From: Halorarius litoreus
GTDB taxonomy: Archaea > Halobacteriota > Halobacteria > Halobacteriales > Haloarculaceae
Length of the DNA: 64,000 nucleotides
Direction of reading: 5' to 3'
Assembly: GCF_024362405.1 (NCBI RefSeq)
Contig: NZ_CP101454.1
Coordinates: 434,001 to 498,000, forward strand
A model generated the notes under the pieces. It saw only the letters and a list, made by a program, of their open reading frames with translations, ran no database searches and was not told the DNA's origin. Below, piece after piece: positions 9,197 through 19,200 of the stretch (the first letter of the stretch is position 1; the number at the start of each line of letters is the position of its first letter). Position numbers and translations under genes: made by a program.

Positions 9197-9955
9197 TTAG
9201 TCGTTCTTGTCGGCCAACGAGTGTTTGACCTCGTCGGCGTACGCGTCCGCGAGCCGCGTCGGCTCGGGGAGCTTGTAGTCGCCGCCACAGGCCGCGACGA
9301 GGTCGACGGCGGTCTCGGCGCTCACCCGGTGGCCCGGCGAGACGTACAGGGGATTGATGGACCGCGAGTTGGGGTACTGGCGGCTCTGGTAGGCGTAGCC
9401 GACGACCTCGCCCGCCGGTGCATCCATGCTGTCGTCGGCCTCGATGGCCACCTTCGCACCCTGCGGGAGCCCATCGACCGACGACCGCGGTGTCCCGCAC
9501 AGCAGGCTCTTCGCGACCCCTACGGAGGGCGCATCGAGGATGACGCCGAGGTGGGTCGCGAGCCCGGCCTGTCGGAAGTGGATGCGGCCCGAGCCGTCGA
9601 ACACGAGGACGTCGGGCTCGGCCTCGAGTTCCTCGAACGCCGCGAGGATCGGGCCACCTTCTCGAAAGGACAGGAGGCCGGGGACGTACGGAATCGACAG
9701 GTCGGTGACGGCGTACGCGCGCTCGACGACCTCGTCGCCGCGGAGCACGACGATGGCCGAGATGGCTTGCTGCGGGTCTCGGTTTGGCAGAAACGCCTGG
9801 TCGACGCCCGCGACGAGCGCGTCTCCACGCTCGATATCGTGCACCGTCACGTCGAGGTCGTCCTCGAATCGGGCGGCTGCAGCGACCTCCCGCTGGAGCT
9901 GCTCCATCTCGGTCCGCGAGAGGGAGGGGTCGGGGATGAAGCGGTCGCGACGCAT
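9197..9955 (-). CDS. nfi: Endonuclease V
   Basis: A 252-residue nuclease that cuts DNA (and possibly RNA) 3' to deaminated adenine (inosine). Expected residues are in place: Asp52 in VAGVDQAF, the wedge motif YVPGLLSFREG with Tyr90 and Glu99, Asp120 in VLVFDGSG and His126. The usual DGHG/HPRR is DGSG/HFRQ here, so one conserved side chain differs, but the metal ligands remain. Its ATG follows the rhomboid stop with no bases between (TGA-ATG), so the two are probably one transcript. Confidence 0.92.
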   Translation of the reverse strand: MRRDRFIPDPSLSRTEMEQLQREVAAAARFEDDLDVTVHDIERGDALVAGVDQAFLPNRDPQQAISAIVVLRGDEVVERAYAVTDLSIPYVPGLLSFREGGPILAAFEELEAEPDVLVFDGSGRIHFRQAGLATHLGVILDAPSVGVAKSLLCGTPRSSVDGLPQGAKVAIEADDSMDAPAGEVVGYAYQSRQYPNSRSINPLYVSPGHRVSAETAVDLVAACGGDYKLPEPTRLADAYADEVKHSLADKND

Positions 9956-10858
9956 TCAGAAGCGACCGCGACCCGGCCCACCCATCCCGCCGCGGCCGCC
10001 GCCGAACCGGAGTTCACCTGGTGCGGAGACCTTGTCCTCGATGTAGAAGCCGTAGGCGGCGCCGATGAACAGCCCCATCAGGTGCGCGGCGTGTGCGACG
10101 TTGCCGCCGAGCACCGAGAAGTCGGCGAGCACGCCGAACACCGAGAGCGCGGCGTAGCCGATGGTGAGCACCCAGATGGGGATGGGGAGGATGAAGTAGA
10201 GATACACCTTCAGGTCCGGGTTCAGCACGGAGAGCACCGCGAGGACGGCCATGATGCCACCCGACGCCCCGAGCACGCCCGACACCGGGTCCCCGAGGAG
10301 GTAGCCCGCGGCGATCTGCGAGAGCCCCGCGATCATCCCGGCGCCGATGAACAGCGCGCCGAACCGCTTCGAGCCGAGCTTCCGTTCGAGCACCGGCCCG
10401 AAGAAGAACAGCACGATGGCGTTGCCGAACAGGTGGCCGGGCGAGCCGTGCGAGAAGACGCTCGTCACCCAGGTCCAGACGTACTCGGGGTGCGCAGAGG
10501 TCAGCACGAACAGCGGCCGGAACAGCTCCGGCGCGAGGTTCGCGACGAGGAGCTGTGCCACGTACGTGAGGACGATGACCGCGAGGAACACGTACGAGAG
10601 GTTCCCGCGGAAGTAGCTGAGCGGGCCGCCAGCCCCCGTATCTGGGGTCACGCGCCCGAGCACGCCACCGGAACGGCCCGTCTGGGTTACGGAGTCGTCG
10701 AACCCGGAGTCGAAGACACTCTTCGGGTCGTTCCAGCTGTCGAGCCCGGCACACGAGTGGTTCTCGGGGAGCCGGTGGTCGCCACAGTAGGTGCCGCCGC
10801 ACCCCCGACAGTTGTACGGCAGGTCGATGTGTTTGCCGCACACGTCGCACTTCGCCAT
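9956..10858 (-). CDS. Rhomboid intramembrane serine protease with N-terminal AN1 zinc finger
   Basis: Residues 4-36 form an AN1-type finger (Cys4, 7, 17, 20, 25; His28, His34; Cys36). Residues about 85-275 are a six-helix rhomboid core with the H-G-S-P-G-H-L-F-G-N loop, the catalytic Ser199 in GVLGASGGIM and His259 in AHAAHLMGLF. The C-terminus is Gly/Arg-rich (FGGGRGGMGGPGRGRF). The finger would lie in the cytoplasm and may recruit a protein or ubiquitin-like (SAMP) partner, by analogy with eukaryotic AN1 proteins; that is inference. The fusion is a known haloarchaeal layout. Confidence 0.93.
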   Translation of the reverse strand: MAKCDVCGKHIDLPYNCRGCGGTYCGDHRLPENHSCAGLDSWNDPKSVFDSGFDDSVTQTGRSGGVLGRVTPDTGAGGPLSYFRGNLSYVFLAVIVLTYVAQLLVANLAPELFRPLFVLTSAHPEYVWTWVTSVFSHGSPGHLFGNAIVLFFFGPVLERKLGSKRFGALFIGAGMIAGLSQIAAGYLLGDPVSGVLGASGGIMAVLAVLSVLNPDLKVYLYFILPIPIWVLTIGYAALSVFGVLADFSVLGGNVAHAAHLMGLFIGAAYGFYIEDKVSAPGELRFGGGRGGMGGPGRGRF

Positions 10859-10981
10859 TGACGCTCTCTACCAACTACGCGCGCAAATGGGTTTTGCCTT
10901 CGTGCGCCAGCCGTCGAACGGACGAGTTGCACGAATCTCGCCACCTGACGTGGCGAGCTGCCGTCCACGGCTACGACAGTA

Positions 10982-12319
10982 TCAGTCGCTCGCGGTGGGC
11001 GGGCCGCCGCCGAGCGCCGTCCGGGCGGTCTGGACCAGCCGGCGGAACAGCCGCTGGAGCGAGCCCCACCGCCGGGCGAACATCGCCGTCCCGATGACCA
11101 TGTAGACGACGGTGTAGCCGATGAGCAGTTCGTAGCTGGTGAACGGGAGCGTCATCACGTCGCGGATGATGATGAACTCCAAGATCACCTGCGAGGCGAA
11201 CAGCACGAGGAGGGCGACGGCCTCACGCAGCGAGATGTTGAAGTTGACGAGGATGGCCAGCGCGAAGTAGGACTGTGCAGCCGTGATCCAGATTTCGGCC
11301 GCCTGCTTCTGGTCGAACGGGAGCGTGCCGTACGTGCCGAGCCCGATGGAGTAGACGACGACGAGCGTCCCGATGAGCAGCGTCCACTGGTTGAGCTTCG
11401 AGGAGATGAGCGCGTTGAATCCAGCCGTCGAGCGCGCCTTGTTGACGAGGTAGGCGACGACGATGAGTTCGGGCGACTCGGAGGCCAGCGGGGCGATCCA
11501 CTGGATCATGAAGAACGGCGGGATGCCGAAGTTCTGCCCGAGCACTTCGAGCCCGTGAGCGAACGGCTCGACCGCCCAGAAGATCATCAGCCCGGAGTAG
11601 CCGAACAGCACGAGGACGATGGGGACCCGCACCCGTCGGGCGAACGACTGGAAGTACTTCGGGACGCCTACCTGCTCTTCGATCTCTTCGACGTCACCCT
11701 GGATGATGATGGCGATGTAGGTGACGTAGATGCCGACGAGCACGACCATGTCGAGGATGTCGATACCACCGTTGAGCGGCACGAGAAACGCCCACATCGT
11801 CGCGACGAACAGGAACGCGATCTCGGTGGAGATGTCGGGGTCGAGGTTCACGCGGGAGGCGAGGAAGCCGTCGCGTTTCTCGACGGCGGGGTCGGCGGCG
11901 CTCCCGGCGCGGTAGATGGTGAACAGCGCGATACCGGACCAGCCGAGCCCGATGAGGATGCGGTTCGCACCGGTCATGTTCGCGACCGCGAGGTTGGCGG
12001 CTTCCATCCCGCGGGGGGTGCCCGCGAAGTTCCCGGCGTTGAACGCGTAGAGGGCGTCGACCGCGTACTCGGGGGCGACGGCGAGAACGGCGAGAACGGC
12101 GATGGCGAACGCCCGCGGCACGTCCTTCTCGGCGGTTTCAGCACCCCACGCGAGCATGAACGATGCACCGAGCACCGCAAGCCCCGCGATCAGCACGACG
12201 GTGCCCGTCGCGTACGAGTGGACGAGGCCGAGCAGCGACGAGCCGACCCACGGGAGGGTGAGGAGGAGCGCGATGGCTACCGCTGACAGCGGGTGACGAA
12301 GACGGTCGAAGACTGCCAT
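10982..12319 (-). CDS. Sodium/calcium exchanger family membrane antiporter
   Basis: A 445-residue multi-pass protein (about 10-11 hydrophobic segments) with the two alpha-repeat motifs of the NCX/CAX superfamily: VLAVAPEYAVDALYA in the first half and IAPLASESPELIVVAYLVNKARS in the second. Such proteins swap Na+ (or H+) for Ca2+ across the cell membrane. Start 12319 (MAVFDRLRHPLSAVAIALLL) puts the first membrane helix near the N-terminus; the 43-residue upstream extension is hydrophilic and unlikely. It stands as a single gene, divergent from aroE. Confidence 0.85.
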   Translation of the reverse strand: MAVFDRLRHPLSAVAIALLLTLPWVGSSLLGLVHSYATGTVVLIAGLAVLGASFMLAWGAETAEKDVPRAFAIAVLAVLAVAPEYAVDALYAFNAGNFAGTPRGMEAANLAVANMTGANRILIGLGWSGIALFTIYRAGSAADPAVEKRDGFLASRVNLDPDISTEIAFLFVATMWAFLVPLNGGIDILDMVVLVGIYVTYIAIIIQGDVEEIEEQVGVPKYFQSFARRVRVPIVLVLFGYSGLMIFWAVEPFAHGLEVLGQNFGIPPFFMIQWIAPLASESPELIVVAYLVNKARSTAGFNALISSKLNQWTLLIGTLVVVYSIGLGTYGTLPFDQKQAAEIWITAAQSYFALAILVNFNISLREAVALLVLFASQVILEFIIIRDVMTLPFTSYELLIGYTVVYMVIGTAMFARRWGSLQRLFRRLVQTARTALGGGPPTASD

Positions 12320-12492
12320 TGGATGAATCGGGGCCGGGGAGCCACCTATCTCTTTTGCTATCGCGACAGCACCTGCCGTCACGGCGCAGTCGCTCGGTTT
12401 CTGACCACTACCAGGACCCGCTTCTCGGTTCGGCTGCCCCTTCGCCACGCCCGCCTGCCCGGTACGGCCGCCGCTTCGCCGCGACCGCCCGG

Positions 12493-12500
12493 TTTATTTT
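12493..12500 (+). promoter_or_regulatory. TATA-like box before aroE
   Basis: The T-rich octamer TTTATTTT lies about 26 bp before the aroE ATG in otherwise GC-rich DNA, which is the position of a haloarchaeal TATA element for a leaderless mRNA. No separate ribosome binding site is visible before the ATG. Confidence 0.5.
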
Positions 12501-12521
12501 CGGTGGTGCGGACTCTCGGCC

Positions 12522-13337
12522 ATGCAGGTGTTCGGACTGGTCGGCAACCCCGTCGGCCACTCGCTGTCGCCGCCGATGCACGAGGCCGCCTACACCGAGC
12601 TCGACCTCGACGCCCGATACGTCACCTTCGAACCCGCCGAGGGAGACCTCGACCGCGCCTTCGAGGGGGCCGACGCACTCGGCATCGCCGGGCTGAACGT
12701 CACCATCCCGTTCAAGCAGCGGGCGCTCGAACTCGTCGAACCCGACTCGCTCGCCAGCCGCATCGGCGCGGTCAACACCGTCGACTTCTCCGGAGACACC
12801 GTGACGGGCCACAACACCGACGCCGTCGGCGCGGTTCGGGCACTCGAGCACCACGACGTGGCCCTCGATGGAACCGCTGTGGTCGTCGGCGCGGGCGGGG
12901 CGGGGCGGGCCGTCGCGTTCGGCCTCGCCGACGAGGGAATGGGGGTCCGTATCGCGAACCGGACCGAGACGAAAGCGCACGCCCTCGCCGAGGAGGTGCC
13001 CGACGCGACCGGCCACGGGCTCGACGCGCTGCCCGAGGTGCTGGCCGACGCCGACGTGCTCGTCAACTGCACGAGCGTCGGCATGGCCCACGACGACGAC
13101 CCCGAGCCGGACGAGACGCCGGTCCCGTCGAGCGCGCTCCACGCTGATCTCGCGGTGCTCGACGCCGTCTACACGCCGCTCGAAACCCGTCTCCTGCGGG
13201 ATGCGGCCGCCGCCGGTGCCACGACCGTCGACGGCGCGTGGATGTTGCTGTTCCAGGGGGTCGAAGCGTTCGAGCTGTGGACCGGCCGGAACGCGCCGGT
13301 CGACGCGATGAACGCGGCGCTCCGTTCAGGACTGTAA
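12522..13337 (+). CDS. aroE: Shikimate dehydrogenase
   Basis: A 271-residue enzyme reducing 3-dehydroshikimate to shikimate with NADPH. Substrate-domain residues are clear: SLSP at 14-17, NVTIPFK at 59-65 with the catalytic Lys65, NTV at 85-87 and the catalytic Asp101 in GHNTD. The cofactor loop GAGGAGRA spans 123-130, followed by the NRTETKA segment that fits NADP. The C-terminal [12 protein letters not shown] is typical. It lies 0.9 kb upstream of a chorismate-using gene pair, so the shikimate route is partly clustered, though not in one operon. Confidence 0.95.
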   Translation: MQVFGLVGNPVGHSLSPPMHEAAYTELDLDARYVTFEPAEGDLDRAFEGADALGIAGLNVTIPFKQRALELVEPDSLASRIGAVNTVDFSGDTVTGHNTDAVGAVRALEHHDVALDGTAVVVGAGGAGRAVAFGLADEGMGVRIANRTETKAHALAEEVPDATGHGLDALPEVLADADVLVNCTSVGMAHDDDPEPDETPVPSSALHADLAVLDAVYTPLETRLLRDAAAAGATTVDGAWMLLFQGVEAFELWTGRNAPVDAMNAALRSGL

Positions 13338-13368
13338 CGGCGGCTATCGTTTTTAGCCGTGGTGGCTG

Positions 13369-13377
13369 AATTTAAGA
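13369..13377 (+). promoter_or_regulatory. TATA-like box before the acidic HhH gene
   Basis: AT-rich AATTTAAGA centred about 28 bp before the ATG at 13401. Spacing fits a leaderless haloarchaeal transcript. A second AT-rich stretch (GATTATTTACAG) lies right at the start site. Confidence 0.45.
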
Positions 13378-13400
13378 GGTGCGACTGATTATTTACAGCT

Positions 13401-14117
13401 ATGCCATTAGTCAATCTGCTGAAATCGGTGTTCGGTCTCGACTCGGACGACGACGAGGAGCCCGAGCGCCGCTCGCACAACGGGGCGGACGCGGAGAACG
13501 AGGCCGTCGTGAAGGGCACCGAGGAGCCCGCAGCGGCCGAGACCGAGGCCGCGGCGTCGACCGGCTCGCTCACCGAAGAACCCTCGGAAGACGAGGGCGA
13601 CGAGGTCGCAAGCGCGGCCGAGCCGGCCGAAGCCGCCGGCCCAGCCTCGCAGGTCGAGGAGCCGGCCGATGCGGACGACGCCGAGGGAGAATCGAAGGCC
13701 GAAACCGAGGCCGAAACCGAGGCTGACCTCGCAGACGAGGCCGAAACCGAGAGCGTGGACGACGCCGAGGCCGAAGCGCACGCCGAAGGGTCGGCGTCCA
13801 TCACCGAGGAGCCACCAGAAGAGGACGAGGCTGCCGAACCCGCGGAGGCCGCGGGCGCGGTCACCGACCACGCCGGCACCGAGGAGACAGCCGCCGAGCC
13901 GGCCGAGGCCGCCGGTCCCGTCGACGACGAGCCCGACGCCGGCCCGGCGCTCACGGACGTCAGCGGCATCGGCCCGGCGTACGCCAAGCGGCTAGAGGAC
14001 GCCGGCATCGAGTCGGTCGACGAGCTCGTGGACGCCGACCCCGAGGCGCTCGCCGAGGAGACTGGCGTCTCCGAGAAGCGGGTGGCGCGCTGGGTCGAGA
14101 ACGCCGAGGACGTCTGA
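13401..14117 (+). CDS. Acidic linker protein with C-terminal helix-hairpin-helix domain
   Basis: 238 residues in three parts: a short N-terminal helix (MPLVNLLKSVFGLD), a very long Glu/Ala/Asp-rich low-complexity linker (residues about 15-182), and a C-terminal HhH domain (LTDVSGIGPAYAKRLEDAGI, then VDELVDADPEALAEETGVSEKRV). The linker holds three copies of AEPAEAAG (at about 73, 145 and 166) and runs of the ETEAETEA type. HhH domains of this kind usually bind DNA or sit at the end of DNA-acting proteins; topoisomerase I in this window ends with a similar one. The role is unknown. Its stop codon lies inside a 33-bp tandem repeat. Confidence 0.75.
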   Translation: MPLVNLLKSVFGLDSDDDEEPERRSHNGADAENEAVVKGTEEPAAAETEAAASTGSLTEEPSEDEGDEVASAAEPAEAAGPASQVEEPADADDAEGESKAETEAETEADLADEAETESVDDAEAEAHAEGSASITEEPPEEDEAAEPAEAAGAVTDHAGTEETAAEPAEAAGPVDDEPDAGPALTDVSGIGPAYAKRLEDAGIESVDELVDADPEALAEETGVSEKRVARWVENAEDV

Positions 14118-14172
14118 GCTCGGCAGCGTCACAACCGCTGAGGACGTCTGAGCTCGGCAGCGTCACAACCGC
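14106..14172 (+). repeat. 33-bp exact tandem repeat spanning a stop codon
   Basis: Bases 14106-14138 recur exactly at 14140-14172 with one base between (period 34). The first copy holds the last codons and TGA of the HhH gene; the second lies in the spacer before the next gene. It looks like a recent local duplication by slippage or unequal exchange. Confidence 0.9.
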
Positions 14173-14224
14173 CGAAGGCGCTTGAACCGCAAGACGGTTA
14201 GTCCGCCACCGCATCTCTGGTCTC

Positions 14225-15679
14225 ATGTCGACGGTCGTCACTGACCGGTCCGCTTTCCGTGCGGTGGCCGCCGACGCACCAGCCGGCGCGCGCGTCCCCG
14301 TCGAGGTCCACGTGACAGTCTCGGACCCGTTCGACGCCTATCGCCGGGCACGTGACGGTCCGGGCGGCGTCTTTCTGGAGACCACCGGTGGACAGGCCGG
14401 CTGGGGGTACTTCGCCGTCGCCCCCGTCTCGCGGGTGGAAGTCGGCGAGGGCGACGCCGCGCTTCCCGCGATACGCGAGTTACTCGCCGACGAGACGCTC
14501 GTCCGCGGCGACTGCGACGTGCCGTACCCCTGTGGCGCGTTCGGGTGGCTCTCGTACGACGTGGTGCGGGAACTCGAAGCACTCCCCAGCAACGCCGCCG
14601 CCGACCGCGACCTTCCTCGCCTACAGCTCGGCGTGTTCGACACGGTCGCGGCGTGGGAGGCACCCACCGACGGCGGCGTGACGCTCCGGGTCTGCTCGTG
14701 TCCCGTCGTCGAGGACCCCGACGCCGCCTACGACCGAGGCCGCGACCGAGCGCTCGCCCTCGCGACAGCTGCCGTCGAAGGCGATCCCGCGGTGGAGCCA
14801 CCTCGGGCCGACGCGAGTGAGGCGACGTTCCAGGGTGACTGCACCCGCGAGGCGTTCGCCGAGCGGGTCCGCCGCGTCAAACAGTACATCCGTGACGGCG
14901 ACACGTTCCAGGCGAACGTCTCCCAGCGACTCCGCGCACCTGCGGTGGTTTCCCCGGTCGAGGCGTACGACGCGCTCCGGCGGGTGAATCCGGCGCCTTA
15001 CTCGGGACTCGTCGAGTTCCCGGGTGTCGACCTCGTGAGCGCGTCGCCGGAACTGTTGCTCGACGTCGAGGGGGACCGACTCCTCACCGAGCCCATCGCC
15101 GGGACGCGACCGCGGAGTGCCGACCCGGCCGAGGATGCGGCGCTCGAAACCGACCTCACGACCGACGAGAAGGAGCGGGCGGAACACGCGATGCTCGTGG
15201 ACCTCGAACGCAACGACCTCGGGAAGGTGTCGCGGTTCGGCACCGTCGAGGTGAGCGAATACCGGCGCGTGGACCGCTACTCGGAGGTGATGCACCTCGT
15301 CTCGCTCGTGGAGGGACGACGCCGTGACGACGTCGACCTCGTGGACTGCGTCGCCGCCGTGTTCCCGGGCGGGACGATTACCGGTGCGCCGAAGCCCCGA
15401 ACCATGGAGATCATCGACGAGGTCGAGGCCACGCGGCGCGGGCCGTACACCGGCTCCATCGGCGTGTTCGGCTTCGACGACCGCGCCACCCTCAACATCG
15501 TCATCCGGACCCTGGTCCGGTACGGCGACGAGTACCACCTGCGAGTCGGCGCCGGAATCGTCCACGACTCGGTCCCCGAACGCGAGTACGAGGAGACGCT
15601 CGACAAGGGCCGCGCGCTCGTGAAGGCGCTCGACGCCGCGCTCGACGAGACACGGATGTCCGTGGAGGGCGAGCGATGA
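14225..15679 (+). CDS. pabB: Chorismate-binding synthase component I (PabB/TrpE-like)
   Basis: A 484-residue enzyme of the anthranilate/aminodeoxychorismate synthase family, with the conserved C-terminal chorismate-binding half: [68 protein letters not shown]. It acts with the glutaminase encoded next, overlapping by 4 bp (ATGA). The motif reads PIAGT, the TrpE-like form; most PabB proteins have Lys at the Ala position. The gene name follows the usual haloarchaeal pabB-pabA arrangement and the absence of other trp genes here; TrpE remains possible. Confidence 0.8.
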   Translation: MSTVVTDRSAFRAVAADAPAGARVPVEVHVTVSDPFDAYRRARDGPGGVFLETTGGQAGWGYFAVAPVSRVEVGEGDAALPAIRELLADETLVRGDCDVPYPCGAFGWLSYDVVRELEALPSNAAADRDLPRLQLGVFDTVAAWEAPTDGGVTLRVCSCPVVEDPDAAYDRGRDRALALATAAVEGDPAVEPPRADASEATFQGDCTREAFAERVRRVKQYIRDGDTFQANVSQRLRAPAVVSPVEAYDALRRVNPAPYSGLVEFPGVDLVSASPELLLDVEGDRLLTEPIAGTRPRSADPAEDAALETDLTTDEKERAEHAMLVDLERNDLGKVSRFGTVEVSEYRRVDRYSEVMHLVSLVEGRRRDDVDLVDCVAAVFPGGTITGAPKPRTMEIIDEVEATRRGPYTGSIGVFGFDDRATLNIVIRTLVRYGDEYHLRVGAGIVHDSVPEREYEETLDKGRALVKALDAALDETRMSVEGER

Positions 15680-16290
15680 CCGTCCTCGTCGTCGACAACT
15701 ACGACTCGTTCGCGTACAACCTCGTCCAGTACGTCGGCGAGGCCCTCCTGGCCCTCGGCTACAGCGAGCCCGAGGCGCGCGAGGCGGTCGTCGTCCGACG
15801 GAACGACGCCATCACGACCGAGGCCATCCGTGCGCTCGACCCGGCGGCAGTCGTCGTCTCACCCGGCCCCGGCACGCCAGAACAGGCAGGCGTCTCCATC
15901 CCCATCTTCGCGGAACTCGCGTATCCGACGCTGGGCGTCTGTCTCGGCCACCAGGCGCTCTGTGCGGCGAACGGCGCGCCCGTAGGGCACGCCCCCGAGG
16001 TCGTCCACGGGAAACCCTCCACAATCTCGCACGACGGCCGGGAGATCTATCGCGACCTCCCCACCGCGTTCTCGGTCGGCCGCTACCACTCGCTCGCGGT
16101 CGAGCGGGCAGACCTCCCGGACTCGCTGGTCGAAACCGCCCGGACCGAAGACGAGCGGGGCGTCGTGATGGGCGTTCGCCACGAATCACGCCCCCACGAG
16201 GGCGTGCAGTTCCACCCGGAGTCGATCCTCACCGAACATGGCAAACAGCTGGTCAGAACGTTCGTGGGCGACGCGCTCGACGAGGCCTAA
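15676..16290 (+). CDS. pabA: Glutamine amidotransferase component II (PabA/TrpG-like)
   Basis: A 204-residue class I glutaminase subunit: [12 protein letters not shown] at the start, [14 protein letters not shown], the nucleophile Cys89 in [10 protein letters not shown], and the His/Glu pair in [14 protein letters not shown]. It passes ammonia to the component I protein encoded just upstream. The ATGA overlap with that gene (15676-15679) implies translational coupling. It cannot be told from TrpG on sequence alone. Its TAA abuts the topoisomerase gene stop on the other strand with no gap. Confidence 0.85.
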   Translation: MTVLVVDNYDSFAYNLVQYVGEALLALGYSEPEAREAVVVRRNDAITTEAIRALDPAAVVVSPGPGTPEQAGVSIPIFAELAYPTLGVCLGHQALCAANGAPVGHAPEVVHGKPSTISHDGREIYRDLPTAFSVGRYHSLAVERADLPDSLVETARTEDERGVVMGVRHESRPHEGVQFHPESILTEHGKQLVRTFVGDALDEA

Positions 16291-19200
16291 CTAGCTCGCG
16301 CCGGCCTGCGCCTGCCACTCGCGGACTTTGTCCGCGGAGACGCCCTGTACCTCGTCAGCGACGATGTCCGCGTCCGCGCCCGTGAGGTCGTCGAGGCTCT
16401 CGATGCCCGCCGCTGCGAGCTTCTCGGCCGTCTTCGAGCCGACGCCGTCGAGGTCCTCGATCTCGCTCGCGGACTGCCGCTCCTGGTACTCCTGGAAGTT
16501 GCAGATGGGACAGCCCAGCTCCCACGGGTCGTCGTCGTCCTCGCCGTCGCGGACGACGAGTTCGGGGAGGTCGTGCTCCTCGCAGTACGTCTCCGTCACC
16601 TCGATGTCGCCACGGCGGGGGAGCGGGAGCGAGTAGTCGCAGTCGGGGTAGCGGGTACAGCCCACCAGCCGGGAGCCCGACCGGAGCTGCTTGATGGCCA
16701 GCTCGCCACCGTGTTCCTCGCCACAGTCGGGACAGACCCCGATGACCTCGTCGTCGGTGTTGTCGGCCTCGTCGGCCTGACACTGCGGGCAGCCGTGGAC
16801 GAACGTCGAGCGACCCGCGAGCATCTTCACGTGCTTGAGGTCGTGCTCCTCGCAGGTCTCGTCGATGACGGTCGGCTCGCCCTGACTCGGTAGCGGGAGG
16901 GTGTACCGGCAGTCCGGGAAGCCGTCACAGCCGACGAAGTACGAGCCCCGCCGGGAGCGCCGGACGAGCAGGTCGTCGCCACACTCCGGGCAGGGGCCGA
17001 GCGTCTTGTCGGCCTTCAGCGACTCCTTGAGGAACTCGCCGACCTCGTCGCGGTGGTCGTGGAGGTCCTCGAACACCAGTTGCAGCATCTCGCGTGACTC
17101 GTCGGTCACGTCGTCGAGCGTCTTCTCGCCGGAGGCGATGGCGTCCATGTCGTGTTCGAGCTGGGCGGTCATCCCCTCGTCGACGATGCGGTCGGCGAAC
17201 CGCTCGGACGCCTCGACGACCGCCATCGCCAGCCCCGTCGGCCGCGGTGGGTCGTTCTCGATGTAGCCGCGGTCGTAGAGTTTCTGGATGGTCCCGTGGC
17301 GGGTCGAGTTGTGGACGACGGTACCACCCTGAACGGCGAAGTTCGGTGCGTCGTCGGTCACGGAGAGGTCGAACACCGGGCCGTCGTAGTCCCGTTCTTC
17401 GACCGTTCGAACAGCCACCGTCCCAGGATATCCAAGTACGGTCGCGTACACCGAATCGTGGAATCCGACTGCTTCGTACCGGATGGTTCGATCGCCCTCG
17501 TGGCTCCGGTTGCTCCCTTCGATACGTTTTCGAAGGTAGCCCTCGTCCCGCAAGCGTCGAACCAGGACACTGATTCGGCCCTGTGTGAGCCCCAGATCGG
17601 TCGCGAGGTCCTCCGAACGCATCGGTCGCTCCGTCGCGAGTTCGAGGATTCGTGCCTTGTGACGCGTCACGTCGTACGCTCGGAGCGCGTCGAGGCCGCG
17701 ATAGAACTTTTCGTCGGCAGAGACCGGAACTGAATCGAGGAACCGCTCCAGATTCTCCCGGCCCCGGATGTGGAGTTTGTGCTGGTCGGCAGCCAGTTTC
17801 GTCTCCACCACGAGCGTGTCGAGCATCTCGGCGACTCCCGCGAGGAGGTCGTGGTCGGTGTTCGAGATGAACGCCTTCCGCTCGCGGGAGACGTGCCCTT
17901 CGTCGTCGAACAGCGCGCCGATGAACGCTGGCTGGTGTGGCGTCGGCACGTCCGGGTGGCCATCGTCCATCACCGCGTCGAGAACGGTGAGCAGCGTTCG
18001 TCCGAGCGCCGAGGGAAGGTTCACCTGAGATTTCGTCTCGTGATGCGCCTCGCGTCCCGGGCGTTCGGTCACCGTCGGCTCGATACCGAACAGGGTCTCG
18101 ATGTCGTCACAGAACCGCTCGATGAGTCGTTCGTCGGTGTTGTGGTAGCGAACGTCGACTACGTTCTCCGCGTCGTTCCGATGTATCGAGCCGTCACCGA
18201 GCACGTTTCCGAGCACGCGAGCCAGCGTGTCGGACCACTCGAGGGGGAAGGGGTTCTCGAACGTCGTGTCGTAGTTGAGCCCGTGTATCTCCTCCGGCCG
18301 AATCCCGAGTTCGCCGAGAATCCACACCGGAACGTCCCGTTCGTCGGTCTCGTAGCGGCTCAGGTAGTGGCGGCGAGTTCCGAGGCGATCAGCCAGTTCG
18401 GCCTGGGTCTCGCCTGTCTCGGAGCGGAGATCTGCAAGCGCCCGGTTACAGTCGACGCCGTAGAGCTTCGACGACCAGTCACAGGTCGTAGCGAACTCCT
18501 CCCACGTCATCAGTGTCTCGCCGGACGACGCCTCGGTAGGCCCACGGCGTGCCGAGAGCAGTTGCTCTCCGGGAGCGACCTGGCTGGCCGGGACGACCGA
18601 TACGTCGACGTCGTGCACGACGTACAGCGGGTGGTCGTCCGTAACGGAGAACGACCCGGCGTCCGTCGTCACCGTGAGAACACGCTCGTCAGGGGCGAGC
18701 CGGCGCCTACTGATGAGGTCGGCGTTCACCTCACAGGTTTGGTCGGTCGCCTCGTCGTACGACACAGTCCGTGGCCCCTCGGTCGTCGCCACGTCGATGT
18801 CCCCGTCCGCGATTAGCGTCCGGTCAGCCGCGAACAGTTCCCCGACCTGGCGGCGTTCGACATCGCCATCGTCAGTCCGCACCAAGACGGTAGTATCCTC
18901 GGTCAGACACTTCGTGCCGATGCCCATCGACTCCATGGTCTCGATGAGCCGCGACTGGCCCCGTCTTCGCGGGGGTTGGGTCTGCTTCTCTTCGAGCCGC
19001 ACCTCGCGCACGGCCAGTTCGTCGCCGGTTTCGACTTCGGGAACGTAGTTCTCGGAGGTGCCGAAGTACGGGTAGACGGCGTGGTAGCCGGGCTCGACGA
19101 GCCGCTTGCCGTTGGCCTTCAGCTGACAGCCGTTGGCCTCGGCGACGACGCGCAGGTGTGCCCACGTCGCCGGCTCCGCGCAGGTCGCGAAGAACCGCCG

